The position numbers and the translations under genes were made by a program. Shown piece by piece: positions 24,201-35,169 of a stretch of 64,000 nt of DNA (its first letter is position 1; each line of letters begins with the position of its first letter). Origin of the DNA: Helopsaltes ochotensis (lineage: Eukaryota > Chordata > Aves > Passeriformes > Locustellidae); the NCBI GenBank assembly GCA_013400155.1, contig VXBM01001216.1:62001-126000 (forward strand), in the 5' to 3' direction. The notes beneath the pieces are model-generated. The model had not been told where the DNA came from and searched no databases. It saw only the letters and a program-made list of their open reading frames with translations.

Positions 24201-27200
24201 GTCCTGCCAAGAGGCGCTGTGGGGAGGAGGTGCAGCCGTGGGGTGCCTTCCCGGTACGAGGAGCAGCAGGGAGCCGGGATGGAGGGTGGTGCTGCATCCC
24301 CCCTTCGTTGCGGGGGTTTGATCGCACATCGCCCCGGCAGGTGTTAAAATGAGCTGTGGGCATGAGCTTCCTCCCACCGCGTTCCCGTCCCCCTGTTAAC
24401 TGCGCGGGGCCAAAGCCGGCGCGGTGCAGCGATCCGTCTCCCGCCGCGGCCGCTCGCTGCGGGGGTCTCGGGGCAGGCGAGAAAATCGCGGTTGCGCCTT
24501 TAAGCAGGGAGCGAAGCATATGTCAGGCCGGCGTTGTGCTGCGTGTCTGTGTGCTGAGTAAGGAATGCGGCCGCATGCCTGACCCGTTAGCTATGAGCGC
24601 GGTACGGGCGCGCAGCGAGCGCGGCGGCGGATGGGGCGGCTGCTCCCGGGCTGAGCTCACTCGGGCTGGAGCGGGCGGCGAAGAGGGGGGCGGCCGGCGA
24701 AAGGGGGCTACGCCGAGCCCCCCTACCCCGCTCGGCTTTTTTTTAATGGTTTTTATTTTTTCAGCCTGAAGGCTGGAGTCGGGGGGAGGCTGGCGTTGCT
24801 CTGCCGCAGGGGCGCCTTTTTGGGTTTTTTAGTATTTTGTTTGCCCGCCAGCTGTTGTTTGGCGACGGTGAGAGGTGCCCCCGCGAGCCGCAGCCCAGCT
24901 GCCTGGATGCCCGTGGATGTAATGATTGCTCCCTCCGAGGACCAGTTCTGGACAGACATGCGCGAGGGGCAGATGAAGCTGAAAATAAGGGTGCGGAGGA
25001 TGAAGGAGAGCAGGGACAAGAGAGGTTTGTCAGACGGCCCGGCGCCTTTCCTTCCGATGGGGACGGAGCGGGAAGAGGGGGCTGCACCGCCGGAGCCCCG
25101 CGTTGCCCGGGGGCCGGAGATCGCCTTTGCCGAGCGGCCGGCGGGGAGCGCAGCGCGGTGCTGGCGATACAAAGAGCACGGGCAGCTGGCGAGCGGGGAG
25201 ATTGGAGCGAGCGGGGAGCGTGCGGAGGGGAGCGGAGCGGAGCCGTGGCCGGTCCCCAGCTAGGGGCGATGTGCGCAGCGCTGGCAGAGGCGGCCGGGCT
25301 GGGACAGGAGCTGCGCCGAGAGGGCAGCTCCTTCAGGCAGGTGAGCGGCTGCCTGCAGCGGGCAGAGGCATCTGCAGCGGCCCCGGTGCTAGGCAGCCCT
25401 TCCGTCCGCGGCGGGATCCGCTGAGACTGTCTGGCCGCGGGGACCGCCCCAGGCTCCCCTGAACCCTTCGCCATCTAGGCAAGCTTGGCGAGGGCGCGGA
25501 CGGAGCGGAGGAGGGAAGGAGGAGAGCTGCGGGAGCCAGGAGGATCCGCCGCCAGCATCTCTGCGCCTTCGGGCGCCGGGTTGCGGGAGCGGGGAGGGGG
25601 CGGGGGGGGGACACCGGGCAGAGGAGAGTGCGCGGAGCGAGGACGGGCGAGGACGGCGGGGAGAACAAGGGGCCATCGGCTCAGAGCGCTGCGCTGCTGC
25701 CCGCACCCAGGCAGCTGCCCGCCGGAGCCATTTCACTTCACCAGCGCTGCCCTGCCTGCCCATCTTGGGTGGTTTCTTTCAGAAAGGGGTTTTGCAGTGT
25801 TCCCACCCCCCGGTGTCAGGGCAAAGGGCACGCGGAGGAAGGGGATATTAACTGGAGCACCTTAAAAATATGCCGAGCCTGGGATGACCTAGATTACCGA
25901 AGGGTTGAATCAAGCAACTTCCCCTCCATCACCACTTAAAATGGGAGGCTGCTAAAAGTGCTTGACAGGTTTTTGTGGCATGAAGCACATAACCCAGTGA
26001 TGGTGTCATTAGTAATAAGTCACTCCTGGAAATGACACATTTTTCTTTACTTAGAACGAGTAAGGCTGGTCCAAAGCAGGCACGGTCACCAGAGGAAAAT
26101 CAAGCTCAACAGCTCGAGGAGCGTGTCCGTGGTTGCGTAGGCGGAGGGCTTCCTTTCTGCTGCTTTTCCTTTTTTTAAAGATGTTTTCCGTTTATTTGGG
26201 AGAATGGGAGCAGGGTCTGGGACCAGCCTGCAAGGCATGGGGGGCTGGCACGGGCTGGGAGGCAGCAGGGCACTGTAGCAGCAGATGGACAGAGACTGTT
26301 CGGGGTGACCGCTGGGGAAACAGGGAATGCACATGAATCCATAATGGGGCTGATTCATCGGCTTTCTCATCCCCACTGCCTGGGAAAAAAAAAAAAAACG
26401 AGCCAACAGTGGGGTGATGAAATTTTGTGCCAAATGAGGGGATGGTGAAACCTGGGCAGGGGAGTGCGGGAGTGGAAAAAGAGGCTGGTTGAAAACGGGA
26501 CATCTCTCTCCAATGCTCTGAGATGGGGGGCCATAAAAGAGCATCAGCCATGAGAGGGCAAGCTGGGCAGGCTGCAGAGCACCAGGATTTCACCAGGCTT
26601 GTGGGAAGGATGAACATGCACGTGCAAATGGTCTGCGTCCACATCAGGCATCGCTGGGAGGGGTGGGCAAAATCAAGGGGACTTCAGTACCCGGGGAAAC
26701 GGTGAGGATGGAGGCAGGGGGAATATTCAGACACGTCCCAGGCAGCAGGAAATGCTGACGAAGCCCCAGAGCTCCCTGGAGCACAGTGAGTAAGGGTGGC
26801 AGTAAGCAGTGTTTCATCATGCCGCCCAGCTTAGCTGCCGGCACCAACAGGCTCCCACCCAGCACGAGAGTCAGGGAGATGGTGTTTTGCAAAGAGGGAT
26901 TTTCCCAGCAGCTCTGGGGGTTGATGTGCAGCTTGCCAGGCCCTCCATTTTCTGTCCTTCAATTCAGCCTGCGGCAGAGATGCTCGGCTGAGCACTCGGG
27001 CTCATTGTCATAAGAAGGCTGGCAAGATGCAGGTGAGGGCTGGGGTTTTGCAGGTACCCCCCAGCTCTTGTCATCTCCTGCTGTACCTCGGTTCAGCATG
27101 GTGCTTTAACACTTGGAGATGGATCGGTCGGAGTGCTGGCAGCAGCAAGGGGCTGGGCTGATGAAGAGGGGGTATCTAGGCACCATCCTGGCCACCAAGA

Positions 27201-30200
27201 CAAGGCAGCAGTGCGGGAGCCATGCCGGCATGGCGGCTGCTCCAGCGGCAAGCCGAGGCGCGTGCTGGCTTGCATGCCCCGCTGCTCCTTGCCACGTGCC
27301 GCCCTGGCAGCAGCTCTCAGCCACCACAGGCATTTTAATGAGAGCTGGGCAGAGCCTGGCCTCTCTCAGCCCCCTCAGCTGCCAGGAGCTTTAGCGGGGC
27401 AGAGGGTCTCCAGCACAAGCACAGGCACAAAACTCATTGGTGGGGCTGCGGGCTGCCGCAAAACCTCTGGCAGCTGCTTGGGGAGCCGGTCTCTGAACAG
27501 CTCCGGCTGCTGCTCTCTGACTTCATTATTGCAGCGATCAGGGTGGGCTGTAAAACACATCTTTAATACCCCTGTAGGTCTCCTTCTAGCTTCTGTGTGG
27601 GACCTGGGGGTGAGGAGTGGGGTGTGGCAGCTGCTGGCCCAGAGAGGATTTCCAGCTCTGGATTCCTTCCTCCTTGCTGCCACAAACTGATGGCACAGCA
27701 GAGTGACATGTCACCTCTTCCCTGTTTCTTGGTGGGGACCTTTGAGCCTGCAATGCACAGGGGAGGGTGCTGAACAGGACATGCTGCTCGGTGTGTCTCA
27801 TGGGAAACTTCTATGAGACTGTGGGGCTGGGTGTGTTCAAGAGGCATGTGGCTCTCTTGAAGAGCAGTTTTGGGGTGAGGCTGATGCCTTGGGCAGCCCT
27901 TTCACAGCTTCTTGCAGTCAGCGGGGCACAGCATCAAGGCCAGCGCTGTTGGGTTGTTTCAGAGGTCTCTGAAAGAGGTGGAGAGTCCATGGGGCTGGAG
28001 CTGAATGTGCAGAATGCAGCCATCAGAGCAAGATGTGAAAGGTTTTTCAAGCCCCAGCTCCACTTTACACCTGCAGCCTAGAAAGATGGCCTCAGTGCAG
28101 GGAGGGACGCAGGGAACAACAGGGAGCTAGGATATCCATGCCTCGTATATCCCACACCTTCCTTTTATCTTCAGCAGTGCCTCTGCTAACATCTCATGCA
28201 GCTTAATGGATTGTAAATCCCTAAAGCTGAGGCTTACCACCAGAAGGAAAATAATGCCGCACTACATCCCTGTCACTAGCCAGGACTTTGTCACCTTCTG
28301 TATCACCTTCTCTGCACCACCACTGCTGCCCAGCCTTGGCAGAGAAGGGCACAGTGCAACTCACAGGTGACAGATTTTGCCTGCGATGTTGTCAGTGACC
28401 CAGCTGTGCCTAGGATGTCCCCAGAGACCACCTGAAGGTGACAGCCAGGGCAGTGGAGGGTTCCCCAGCTGTGTCAGGGTCCCAGCCCGGCAGTGCAACA
28501 TCTCTGTCTTTACATCTTGTAATCTCCTTCCATGTCCGTGTTTTTGTTCATTTTGGTTACATTTTGTTCCTTTTGGTCTCAGGGCCGTAGGCAGACACTG
28601 GTGCAGGGACTGGCAGAGGGCCTCCTCACTGTGCAGTTTGCTGCTGGAGGGGAGGAGTCACATTGCTCCCAACAGTTGCAGCAGTGCAGGTACCACAGGA
28701 GCCTGTGCAAAGATGCTGCTGGCATCTTCCCCTGGCCTGATGGACGGGCTCAAGGAGGATTCCCAAGCTGTTTGCCCTCCCTCTGCAGCATCTGTTCTCA
28801 AAATAAATCCAGTTTCACTGGGAGGTTATCATAGCTGGAAAATGCACAGGGGGCAGGGCCTGGCAAAGATGGGGATAGGGGAAAAGTTGTGGTGTTTTCC
28901 CCCCTCTGTTTGATAGAAGGTCTGGGGGCTGGTCCGCAGGGGTCTCTGCAGGGCACAGCAGGAGGTGGAAGGGTGGTCAACACCCTGTGAATGAAAGCTC
29001 GGGTGGGGGAGGTACAATGTCTCTCTGTTGTACTCTTCTGGCACTAAGTTGCTGCAACACCCTGTGCCCCAGTGATTTTCACTTCCAGGAGAGTGATTTT
29101 CACATCCCAGGCCTCCTAGAACCTGCCTGATGGTGGTTCTTGGTTCATCTTTCCTCCATTTTCAGCAGCAGCAGTGAAAGCATCTCCACTTTTGTTCTGA
29201 TTCCCTTCCTTTCCAGTTCCCACTTCTCTTCCGGGGAACCATCTCTGCCTCAGGTAATTGCAGTAGGCAAGCATACACTGTTTTTTCCAGAGAATGGTTT
29301 TGAGAGCCCTCCATGCTGGAGCCATGAGCAGCTCACTGAGCCGTGCCACACAAGGACCAGCTGCTCCCCAACAAGCCCTCACTAGGGTAGGGGAACATCC
29401 AGAAGAAACCAGAGATCCCCAAAACACCCACTCCATGACAGATACAAATCCTTCCTGAGCTTAATTCCACACGTGCCAAGAGAAACGGTGCTCCTGGCAC
29501 CGGCATTGCAAATAAAAGAGGAAAGGCGAGAACTGGTGCTACCCTGGCTCCTTCACCTCACTGGGCTCTGCTGCTCTCTCCCAGCAAAATCTGGGATCCA
29601 TGGCCTGGGGCATAGAGGGGAGGAAAGCCCAGGTATCAGCTGGAGCCCAGACAGGGACATTCACTGCCCTTGGGATTGTTTGAAGAGCTGCTTTGCTCTT
29701 CATGAAAATGAAAGGCATTGCTGGAGCAGCCGCTGCAGGGTGGGGTGAGCGTTGCTTCCATGTTGGGATGGTGTCACGTACCCGACCCATCTCTAGGGTT
29801 TCCCCCAAGCCCAGGCTGCCCTCAGCAGCTGCAAGTATGGGGGAGATGAGGATAGGTGTGCTGGGAGCATGCCTGGACTCCCGGACACAGGGTTGAGGCT
29901 TTGCTTAGGACAAGTGAGGTGAGCTATGGGCATAATTTCAGATGCCAGCACCCTCCAGTTGTGGCAGCCTGCTCAGGTAGGCACTGCAGCTGAGGGTGCT
30001 GCTGCCACTCTACAAACATCCCTGCCTGCTTCACAGCCCCCTCAGCTCCTGCCTGGACTTCCCCAGACAGGGCTGGCAGAGATCTGCTGCCAGCTGAGTG
30101 TGGTGGGGGCAGGCAATGGGGAGAGAGCAGCATGCCCTGACCTGCTTGAGCTATGAGATCACCTTAAAGAGTCATAAAAATCCATCTACTGCCCTGGGCA

Positions 30201-33200
30201 GCTCCAGATGGATGTGAGTGCAAGAGGCTGGGCACCTATGCACCAGTGCAGGCATTGATCCTGGGGGCTGCATTTGTGTGCGCCCTGCTCCCCAAAATGT
30301 GCTGTATTTCTTCAGAAAAATTCCCATGTTGTTTCACACAAGCCCAGGGTCAGATCTGTGCCCTGCTGAAACTCAAGGAAGGCTTCTCTAGGGGCAGCTG
30401 AAGGAAGTGCTTCCCAGGGGGTTTCTGCCCCAGCATCCCCCAGGCATGGGGCAAAGCAGGGAGGTCGCATGTGTCCATGCAGAGCTCTGGCTAATGATGG
30501 GCAGTCCTTGGCAGTGGGGACACAGTGCAGGGATGAGCAGTAACCAGAGCTATGCTGCACCTGTGCTGGGCCTCCTGCTTTTGCTCTGATTTAATGTCCC
30601 AGTTGAGAGGTGATGTCATTTCGAAGGGAGCCAGAGAAAAGGAAGTGCTGGAAAAGATAAGGTGCTTTAACTCTACCCCTCCTGTCTTGACAGGGATTTG
30701 AAGCTGGGAGATCTGTTAGCTGCCAGACAGGAAAACATAAGAGAGAGAAGGAAAGAGGTTTGTTGAAGGACACCTTCCCCTTAGGCCAGTGGGAGCTGAC
30801 ACCAAGAGGTGCTGAGATGGAGTGTGATGGAGGACCTTGGATGTTCTCAAGTGGTGTGAGCATGATTTTGTGCACTGCTTTGGCTTCTCCATCACCTTCA
30901 TCTCACAAACATGTCAGATGGGTTGTCTGCAGCGCCAGTCATGCCCCTCTAGAGCACGGGTGCCACATCAGCAGCCAGAAAGGTGTTTCAGAAGGATCAG
31001 CAAAAATGTTGCCAAAGTGCTGGAGAAGGTAAATTGAGAGTATGCCAAGGCTGCCCTGCTTCCAAAGGGGAGAGGGACTGGCTCGTTAAGAGGTCTTGTT
31101 TAGCTGTGGAGTTGTTCCAGGGATTCTCATGGTGCTCAGTCCAGGGACTTGGGCTTTCAAAAGGATCTTGTGGGAGCATCCTGATCCCTTTGACCAAGGC
31201 AGTCAAAGGCAGTCAAGCCCCCAAGTCCTCTCTGCCCTTTGGGTGATGTCAAGCTGCATCTGCTCATTCGCATGACTGGGAAAACTTCAAGGGAAACTTG
31301 AGGCAGATATGACTCAAGCTCCTCTCCATTGCATGGAACTGCCACCCAGATGTCCCCAGCTGGGAGGGGAGTGAAATTAGGACACTGCTAGCCAGACCTG
31401 GCTCTACCCTGGAGTACGGATCAGCGAGTGAGAGCAGATCAGGATCACCAGTGGTCTTATGCAGCTGTGAAGGACATGCAACAGCACCGGGGGTTTTCCA
31501 GCTCCCCTTGCTGCCCACTGTGCAAGCAGAGCAAGGCTTGCAGCCCTGCTCAAGCTTTCAAGACTGGCTCTCAGGCTTTTTACCATGCCAGACACTGTGA
31601 CAATAGCTCTGGCTGTCACATGCCAGCTACTGCAACCTCAGCTGGGGATTTTCTTTCAACACTGGGCTTCAAGATGCTTAAGCTGAGTGTGGCTGCCCAG
31701 CAGCTTGGTGCAGTAAACTGGACACTGCTTGCTGTCACATTCAGCAAGGTCAGAGCATGAAAAACAGCAGTGGCCTGCAAGTACCATTATGCCACCATGG
31801 CGTGGCACAAATCATGGGCTTGGCAGGGCTGGGCAGAGAGGGTGTCTCAGAAATCATGATGTGTAAGTGTAACCAATGCAGCAAAGTTTAGGCTGACCTC
31901 CCAGGCCCCAGGAGCTTTGCATCTCAGTGGGCTTGCTTGTCGTCATCCTGCCAGGATGAATTTTGCTATCAAAAGGTGACCCTGTCCTCAGAATAGCAGG
32001 GGCCCAAAAAAAGGACTGTCTCTTCCTGTTATTTGTCTGAATGAAGTTGAGAAGAGCCAACTTCATTGTTGAGCATGTGGGATGCCTCAAATGTGCATTA
32101 ATATCCAGCTGTGACAGGGAAAAATCAGAGCTGGTTCTCCATTCCTTTCTCTTGTGTGCGTGTCATGGCGATCACAGTGTATGTGCACTGGTTAGTGGTG
32201 GCTGGTGCCTTGTTGCTCCTGGAGGTTCTGTTCTCAGAGCTGCAGCCCTGTGATCACCACTGTGTCCCCAGCCCGGGCCTCGGGGTGCTGGGTACTGATG
32301 ATCTTGCTGCTCCAAGCTCAATGTCCCCATTTTCTCCACAGGAGGCTTTGCCACCTTCTCATCCTGCTTCCCAGGGCTCTGCGAGGGGAAGCCAGCTGCC
32401 ATCCTGCCAATGAGCATCTCCCAGCCATGCTTGCCTGTGGCCAACGTCGGCCCCACGCGCATCCTGCCACATCTCTACCTGGGCTCCCAGAAGGATGTCC
32501 TGAACAAGGTACAGCCCTGTTGAGGGGACACGTCTGCCCTGTCCCATTGGGGACCCCAGTCAGGCAGAGGGGTGGAAGTATTAAGGATTCCTCTACTTCC
32601 CAGTGGGAAGACGACATAGTGCCCTTTAAAAGGTGCCAGAAAGGCTGTGCTGTGATGTCACGCTAGGGAAGGAATTTTGCTTAAAGGAAAAGTAATGATG
32701 AGAAGAAAGAAAGAGGAATTGCAGTTAAAGTGCTGCCAAGCATCTGCCTACTGCATGCCTGAGGGAGCCAGCCGGGCATCCTCATTCATGGCAGGCAAGG
32801 AGGGAGAGGAACCATGACACCAGACTGGAGCTGGGACAAAGAAAGGAGGGAAAGAGAAATTATGTACAGGGAGTAGAAGGAAATGAAAGAAAAAAATTAC
32901 AAGAATGTGAGCCTGGGAGCTGGACTGGTTCCATCAAGCCTGCTGGAAGGGCAGGAACCAGTCACTGGAGAGCTAGGGCTGAAATCCTGGGGCCAAAATC
33001 CTGAGGAGCCAATGCCAGGCAGGGAAATTGATGGTTTCCTTCCCTCCCCACCTCCTTGGAGGGTTTTGTTCATGTTTTGGAACTGTGTTTTCTGCCATCC
33101 CCACAATGTGGCCACATGCTGGAGAAGCATTGCCCACGCAAGGCCTCCACCCTTGACCTCACTCTGTTGCCTATGGATAGAGCATCTTCTGGCCACATTG

Positions 33201-35169
33201 GTTAATGAAAGGTGCTACCAGTGCCTCACTCCACTCTGTTGGTTAAATGTCTCCTTTCTCCCTCAGCTGATACTTTCACAGCTTTCAGACAGAGTTTTTG
33301 CTAATTTTCTTTCTTGCATTGTTGTATTCCTCTCATACTGGGGTTGTTGGGTTTTCCCCTCTGGAACACCTTTCTAGATGTCTTGGGCCTTGCTCACTTT
33401 ACTTGGATCAAAATAAAGATCTGCTGAGGTTCAAATCTGTGTCATCCAAACTGACACAACCTTTTCAGCTGATCTCTGCTGAATTATCATCAACTAGGCC
33501 AAGGCAGCACTAGTAGACCCACAGGAGAAAATGCTGGAGTTGGAAAAGGCAGGGAGTGTGCATGGCCTTCAGTACATGCTGTGGGCTGAACTCAGATGAT
33601 CATTTGATGGCTTCTTTCCCACCAGGACCTGATGACACAGAACGGGATAAGCTATGTCTTAAATGCCAGCAACTCCTGTCCCAAGCCAGACTTCATCTGT
33701 GATAGTCACTTCATGCGCATTCCTGTCAATGACAACTACTGTGAGAAGCTGCTTCCCTGGCTGGACAAGTCCATTGAATTCATCGGTGAGCTTCTCTTAT
33801 GGTTGCAGACCCTCCAATTCTCAGCCTTCACAACCTGAACTCTTCTGTCCTCCCTGGCCCTGCTCCCAGCAGCTGTTGTCCTCTCGCACAAAGGGGCTGA
33901 GGGCTGGGAGGGAGGCTAGAACCATTTTGCTCACCTTTATTGTTCTCTCTGTTTCCTCTGCCGTGCTCCAGACAAAGCTAAGGTGTCCAGCTGCCAGGTG
34001 ATTGTGCACTGCTTGGCCGGGATCTCCCGGTCAGCCACCATTGCAATCGCCTACATCATGAAGACCATGGGTATGTCATCAGATGATGCCTACAGGTGAG
34101 TTTTCCTCTGAGGGTAGTGGGGGGTTATGCCACTATGCTTCACTCCAGGGAAGGAAAGCAGGCTGAGCCCAGAAGGAGAGGGTCAGGGCTCCTTGAAGCT
34201 CTGTCTTGCCTTGGCTGGGTCCTCGTAAAACCAAACTAAATCAAACCTGCCCTCATAAAATGCATGCAACAAGGAATGGTTGGGAGTGGTAAAAGGGCTT
34301 GGGGAGGCAGTCCCAGCTCTAATCCTGGAGCATCCCAAGGCCCCATGGTTCCCCAAGATCCTTTCCTTTGGAGGGTCTAGTCAGAAGGTTCTTGATGATG
34401 CCTCTTCTCCCTAAAGAGGCTGAGAGAGTAGGGGTGACCCACTGAAGGATCAAGCACCAACGTGGCTGTCTGTGCCTCTTGGCAGGTTTGTTAAGGACCG
34501 TCGCCCATCCATCTCGCCCAACTTCAACTTCCTGGGCCAGCTCCTGGAGTACGAGAGGAGCCTGAAGCTCCTCAAGGCCCTGAAGTCAAAGGGCGACTGG
34601 GGCGAGGGGGACGCCCAGCAGGACCCAGCAGAGGTGGCTGAGAGCAGCCGGCAACCCCCAACACCTACCTCAGAGAAGGCCGAGGAAGTGCCGAGGAGCA
34701 CCGGCTCGGCATCCCCCACCAGTGACCCCGAGAGGCAGAGCGGGACCCCAAAGGTCCTGTCACCCACCACCCTGCAGCAGGGGCTCAACGGCTTGCACCT
34801 CTCCTCCGAGCGCATCCAGGACACCAACCGCCTGAAACGCTCCTTCTCCCTGGACATCAAGTCTGCCTACTCCCCCGGCCTGCGGCAGGACCCCCCTGGG
34901 CCCCCTGGACCTGGGGAAGCCCCCAAACTCTGCAAGCTGGACAGTCCCTCGGGCTCGGGCAGCCTCAGCCCCTTCTCCCCAGGGGCGGACAGCCCAGACC
35001 GGCCCGCGGGGCCCGAGCTCCTGCTGGAGGCCAAGGTGAGGCAGCGGCGGAAGCACCGGCACGCAGCGGGCTCGCCGGCCCACGGGCTCAGCCTCAACGT
35101 CGGCGGGACCTGCGCCACACGCAAGAGCCCCGGCGCCGAGGACGGGCTGCCCCCCCGGCTCAGCCAGCC
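9004..35169 (+). CDS. DUSP8: DUSP8, dual-specificity protein phosphatase 8 (six coding exons, 3' end lost in gap)
   Basis: Joining 9004-9234, 15567-15705, 32342-32508, 33626-33785, 33972-34095 and 34486-35169 gives an uninterrupted 501-codon frame with GT-AG introns and matching phases (0, 1, 0, 1, 2). An N-terminal rhodanese-like MAPK-binding domain (about residues 10-135) carries a basic kinase-interaction patch, KLVKRRLQ, at 53-60. A dual-specificity phosphatase domain follows (about 160-302), with general acid D215 in VNDNY and the P-loop HCLAGISRS at 245-253, which places the catalytic cysteine at 246. The long Pro/Ser-rich tail contains LKRSFSLDIK at 390-399. The family dephosphorylates phospho-Thr/Tyr of JNK and p38 kinases. 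The human protein is about 625 residues, so roughly the last 120 residues should lie in the gap at 35170-35684. The domain order, the whole-length resemblance and the MOB2 neighbour make the assignment secure. DUSP16 is the closest alternative, but the tail and the synteny favour DUSP8. Confidence 0.97.
9809..9972. repeat. GC-rich minisatellite with 22-base unit and 33-base higher-order unit
   Basis: Six near-identical copies of a 22-base unit (GGGGCTGTGCCGGTGGGTGC plus CC) are seen, starting at 9809, 9831, 9864, 9897, 9919 and 9952. Three of the junctions carry an 11-base spacer, AGGGCTGCCCC, which gives a 33-base composite unit. Variation is mostly C/G at one position (GTGCCGG or GTGGCGG). 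The repetitive Gly/Pro/His-rich reading frames here on both strands are by-products of the repeat. Confidence 0.9.
10080..10560. promoter_or_regulatory. GC-rich block with homeobox-like and bZIP-like motifs in DUSP8 intron 1
   Basis: The segment mixes AT-rich core motifs (GGCGATTAATCAAATG, GAATAATCAG) with CpG-rich stretches and TGACATCA. This composition is common in conserved enhancers next to CpG islands. No splice pair or coding frame stands out. The assignment rests on composition alone. Confidence 0.25.
11120..11540. promoter_or_regulatory. second CpG-rich block in DUSP8 intron 1
   Basis: The block combines GAAATTAATATGATCCGCCG, TGACATCA and ACAAAGG with dense CpG (CCGGCCGGCCGGGG). It may be an intragenic CpG island or enhancer. 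The 239-codon minus-strand frame over it has no recognisable domain and looks like a GC-driven open frame. Confidence 0.25.
15567..15705 (+). CDS. DUSP8: DUSP8 coding exon 2 (second half of rhodanese-like domain)
   Basis: The acceptor CCCTGCAG ends at 15566. The exon encodes residues 78-123, including DVVVYDQSTRD and LAADSFLSILLGKLD, which are typical of the rhodanese-like half of DUSP8 and DUSP16. It is 139 bases long and ends in phase 1 (ACA G) before GTAGGA. Together with exon 1 it supplies all of the MAPK-binding module. Confidence 0.96.
18526..18539. promoter_or_regulatory. perfect palindromic PAR-bZIP/D-box site
   Basis: GCATTACGTAATGC is a perfect 14-base palindrome with TTACGTAA at its centre, the consensus for DBP/TEF/HLF and NFIL3, and also bound by C/EBP-type factors. 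It lies in DUSP8 intron 2, about 40 bases downstream of a CACATG E-box-like motif. Occupancy cannot be judged from sequence. Confidence 0.5.
19757..19861. repeat. A-rich tract followed by complementary T-rich/CTT tract
   Basis: About 50 bases of A/G-rich sequence are followed by about 50 bases of T/C-rich sequence, ending in a run of about 20 T after CTT repeats. The two halves are partly complementary and could pair imperfectly. This is simple sequence, with no gene. Confidence 0.8.
20311..20455 (-). mobile_element. tRNA-derived SINE with CR1-like tail (TguSINE1-like), minus orientation
   Basis: Read on the minus strand, the element starts with a degraded tRNA-like head containing a box B close to GGTTCGANNCC (20384-20394, reverse complement) and a decayed box A. 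It ends with the avian CR1-type tail, seen on the + strand as GAGTTGGAAGGGACCCACAA. The head resembles tRNA-Ile, as in songbird SINEs mobilised by CR1. It is diverged and not a functional tRNA gene. Confidence 0.7.
24360..25720. promoter_or_regulatory. large CpG island in DUSP8 intron 2, candidate alternative promoter
   Basis: About 1.3 kb of very GC-rich, CpG-dense sequence contrasts sharply with its flanks. Such islands usually mark promoters. It includes an exon-like block with a strong acceptor (TTTTTATTTTTTCAG, ending 24764) and a strong donor (CAG|GTGAGC, at 25340/25341). Open frames exist on both strands, including a 118-codon + frame from 24907, but none resembles a known protein. Confidence 0.6.
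32342..32508 (+). CDS. DUSP8: DUSP8 coding exon 3 (linker and start of phosphatase domain)
   Basis: The acceptor TTCTCCACAG precedes it after a 16.6 kb intron. With the phase-1 G from exon 2 it restores Gly124, then GFATFSSCFPGLCEGK and, later, RILPHLYLGSQKDVLNK, the start of the dual-specificity phosphatase fold. It ends in phase 0 before GTACAG. Met147 lies in this exon, ahead of the complete catalytic domain. Confidence 0.96.
33626..33785 (+). CDS. DUSP8: DUSP8 coding exon 4 (phosphatase domain, general-acid loop)
   Basis: The acceptor TTTCCCACCAG ends at 33625. The exon encodes residues 180-232, including DLMTQNGISYVLNAS and RIPVNDNYCEKLLPWLDKS. D215 is 31 residues before the catalytic cysteine, the spacing expected of the general acid in MAP-kinase phosphatases. 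The exon ends in phase 1 before GTGAGC. Confidence 0.96.
33972..34095 (+). CDS. DUSP8: DUSP8 coding exon 5 (catalytic P-loop)
   Basis: A short 186-base intron ends in CTCCAG at 33971. The exon completes Asp233 and carries the signature HCLAGISRS with nucleophile C246 and phosphate-binding R252, followed by ATIAIAYIMKTMGMSSDDAY. All catalytic residues are intact. It ends in phase 2 (AG) before GTGAGT. Confidence 0.97.
34486..35169 (+). CDS. DUSP8: DUSP8 coding exon 6 (end of phosphatase domain and Pro/Ser-rich tail, truncated by gap)
   Basis: The acceptor CTCTTGGCAG ends at 34485, and the first base completes Arg274. FVKDRRPSISPNFNF and LGQLLEYERSLKLL finish the phosphatase domain. The tail is rich in Pro, Ser, Glu and Gly and includes LHLSSERIQDTNRLKRSF and GEAPKLCKLDSPSGSGS, blocks shared with mammalian DUSP8. 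Visible coding stops at residue 501, where the undetermined bases begin. No frame after the gap resembles the expected DUSP8 C-terminus, so the stop codon should lie within the gap. Confidence 0.95.

Larger units (their letters stand above)
15706..32341 (+). other. DUSP8: DUSP8 intron 2 (16.6 kb)
   Basis: It is bounded by GTAGGA and TTCTCCACAG. It holds a PAR-bZIP palindrome, a purine/pyrimidine tract, a tRNA-derived SINE and a large CpG island. Other stretches have no feature I can support. Confidence 0.85.

Noticed and set aside
24761..25474. A 237-codon minus-strand frame and a 195-codon + frame in the CpG island
   Set aside because: Overlapping Ala/Arg/Pro/Ser-rich frames on both strands are typical of CpG islands. 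Neither resembles a protein family.
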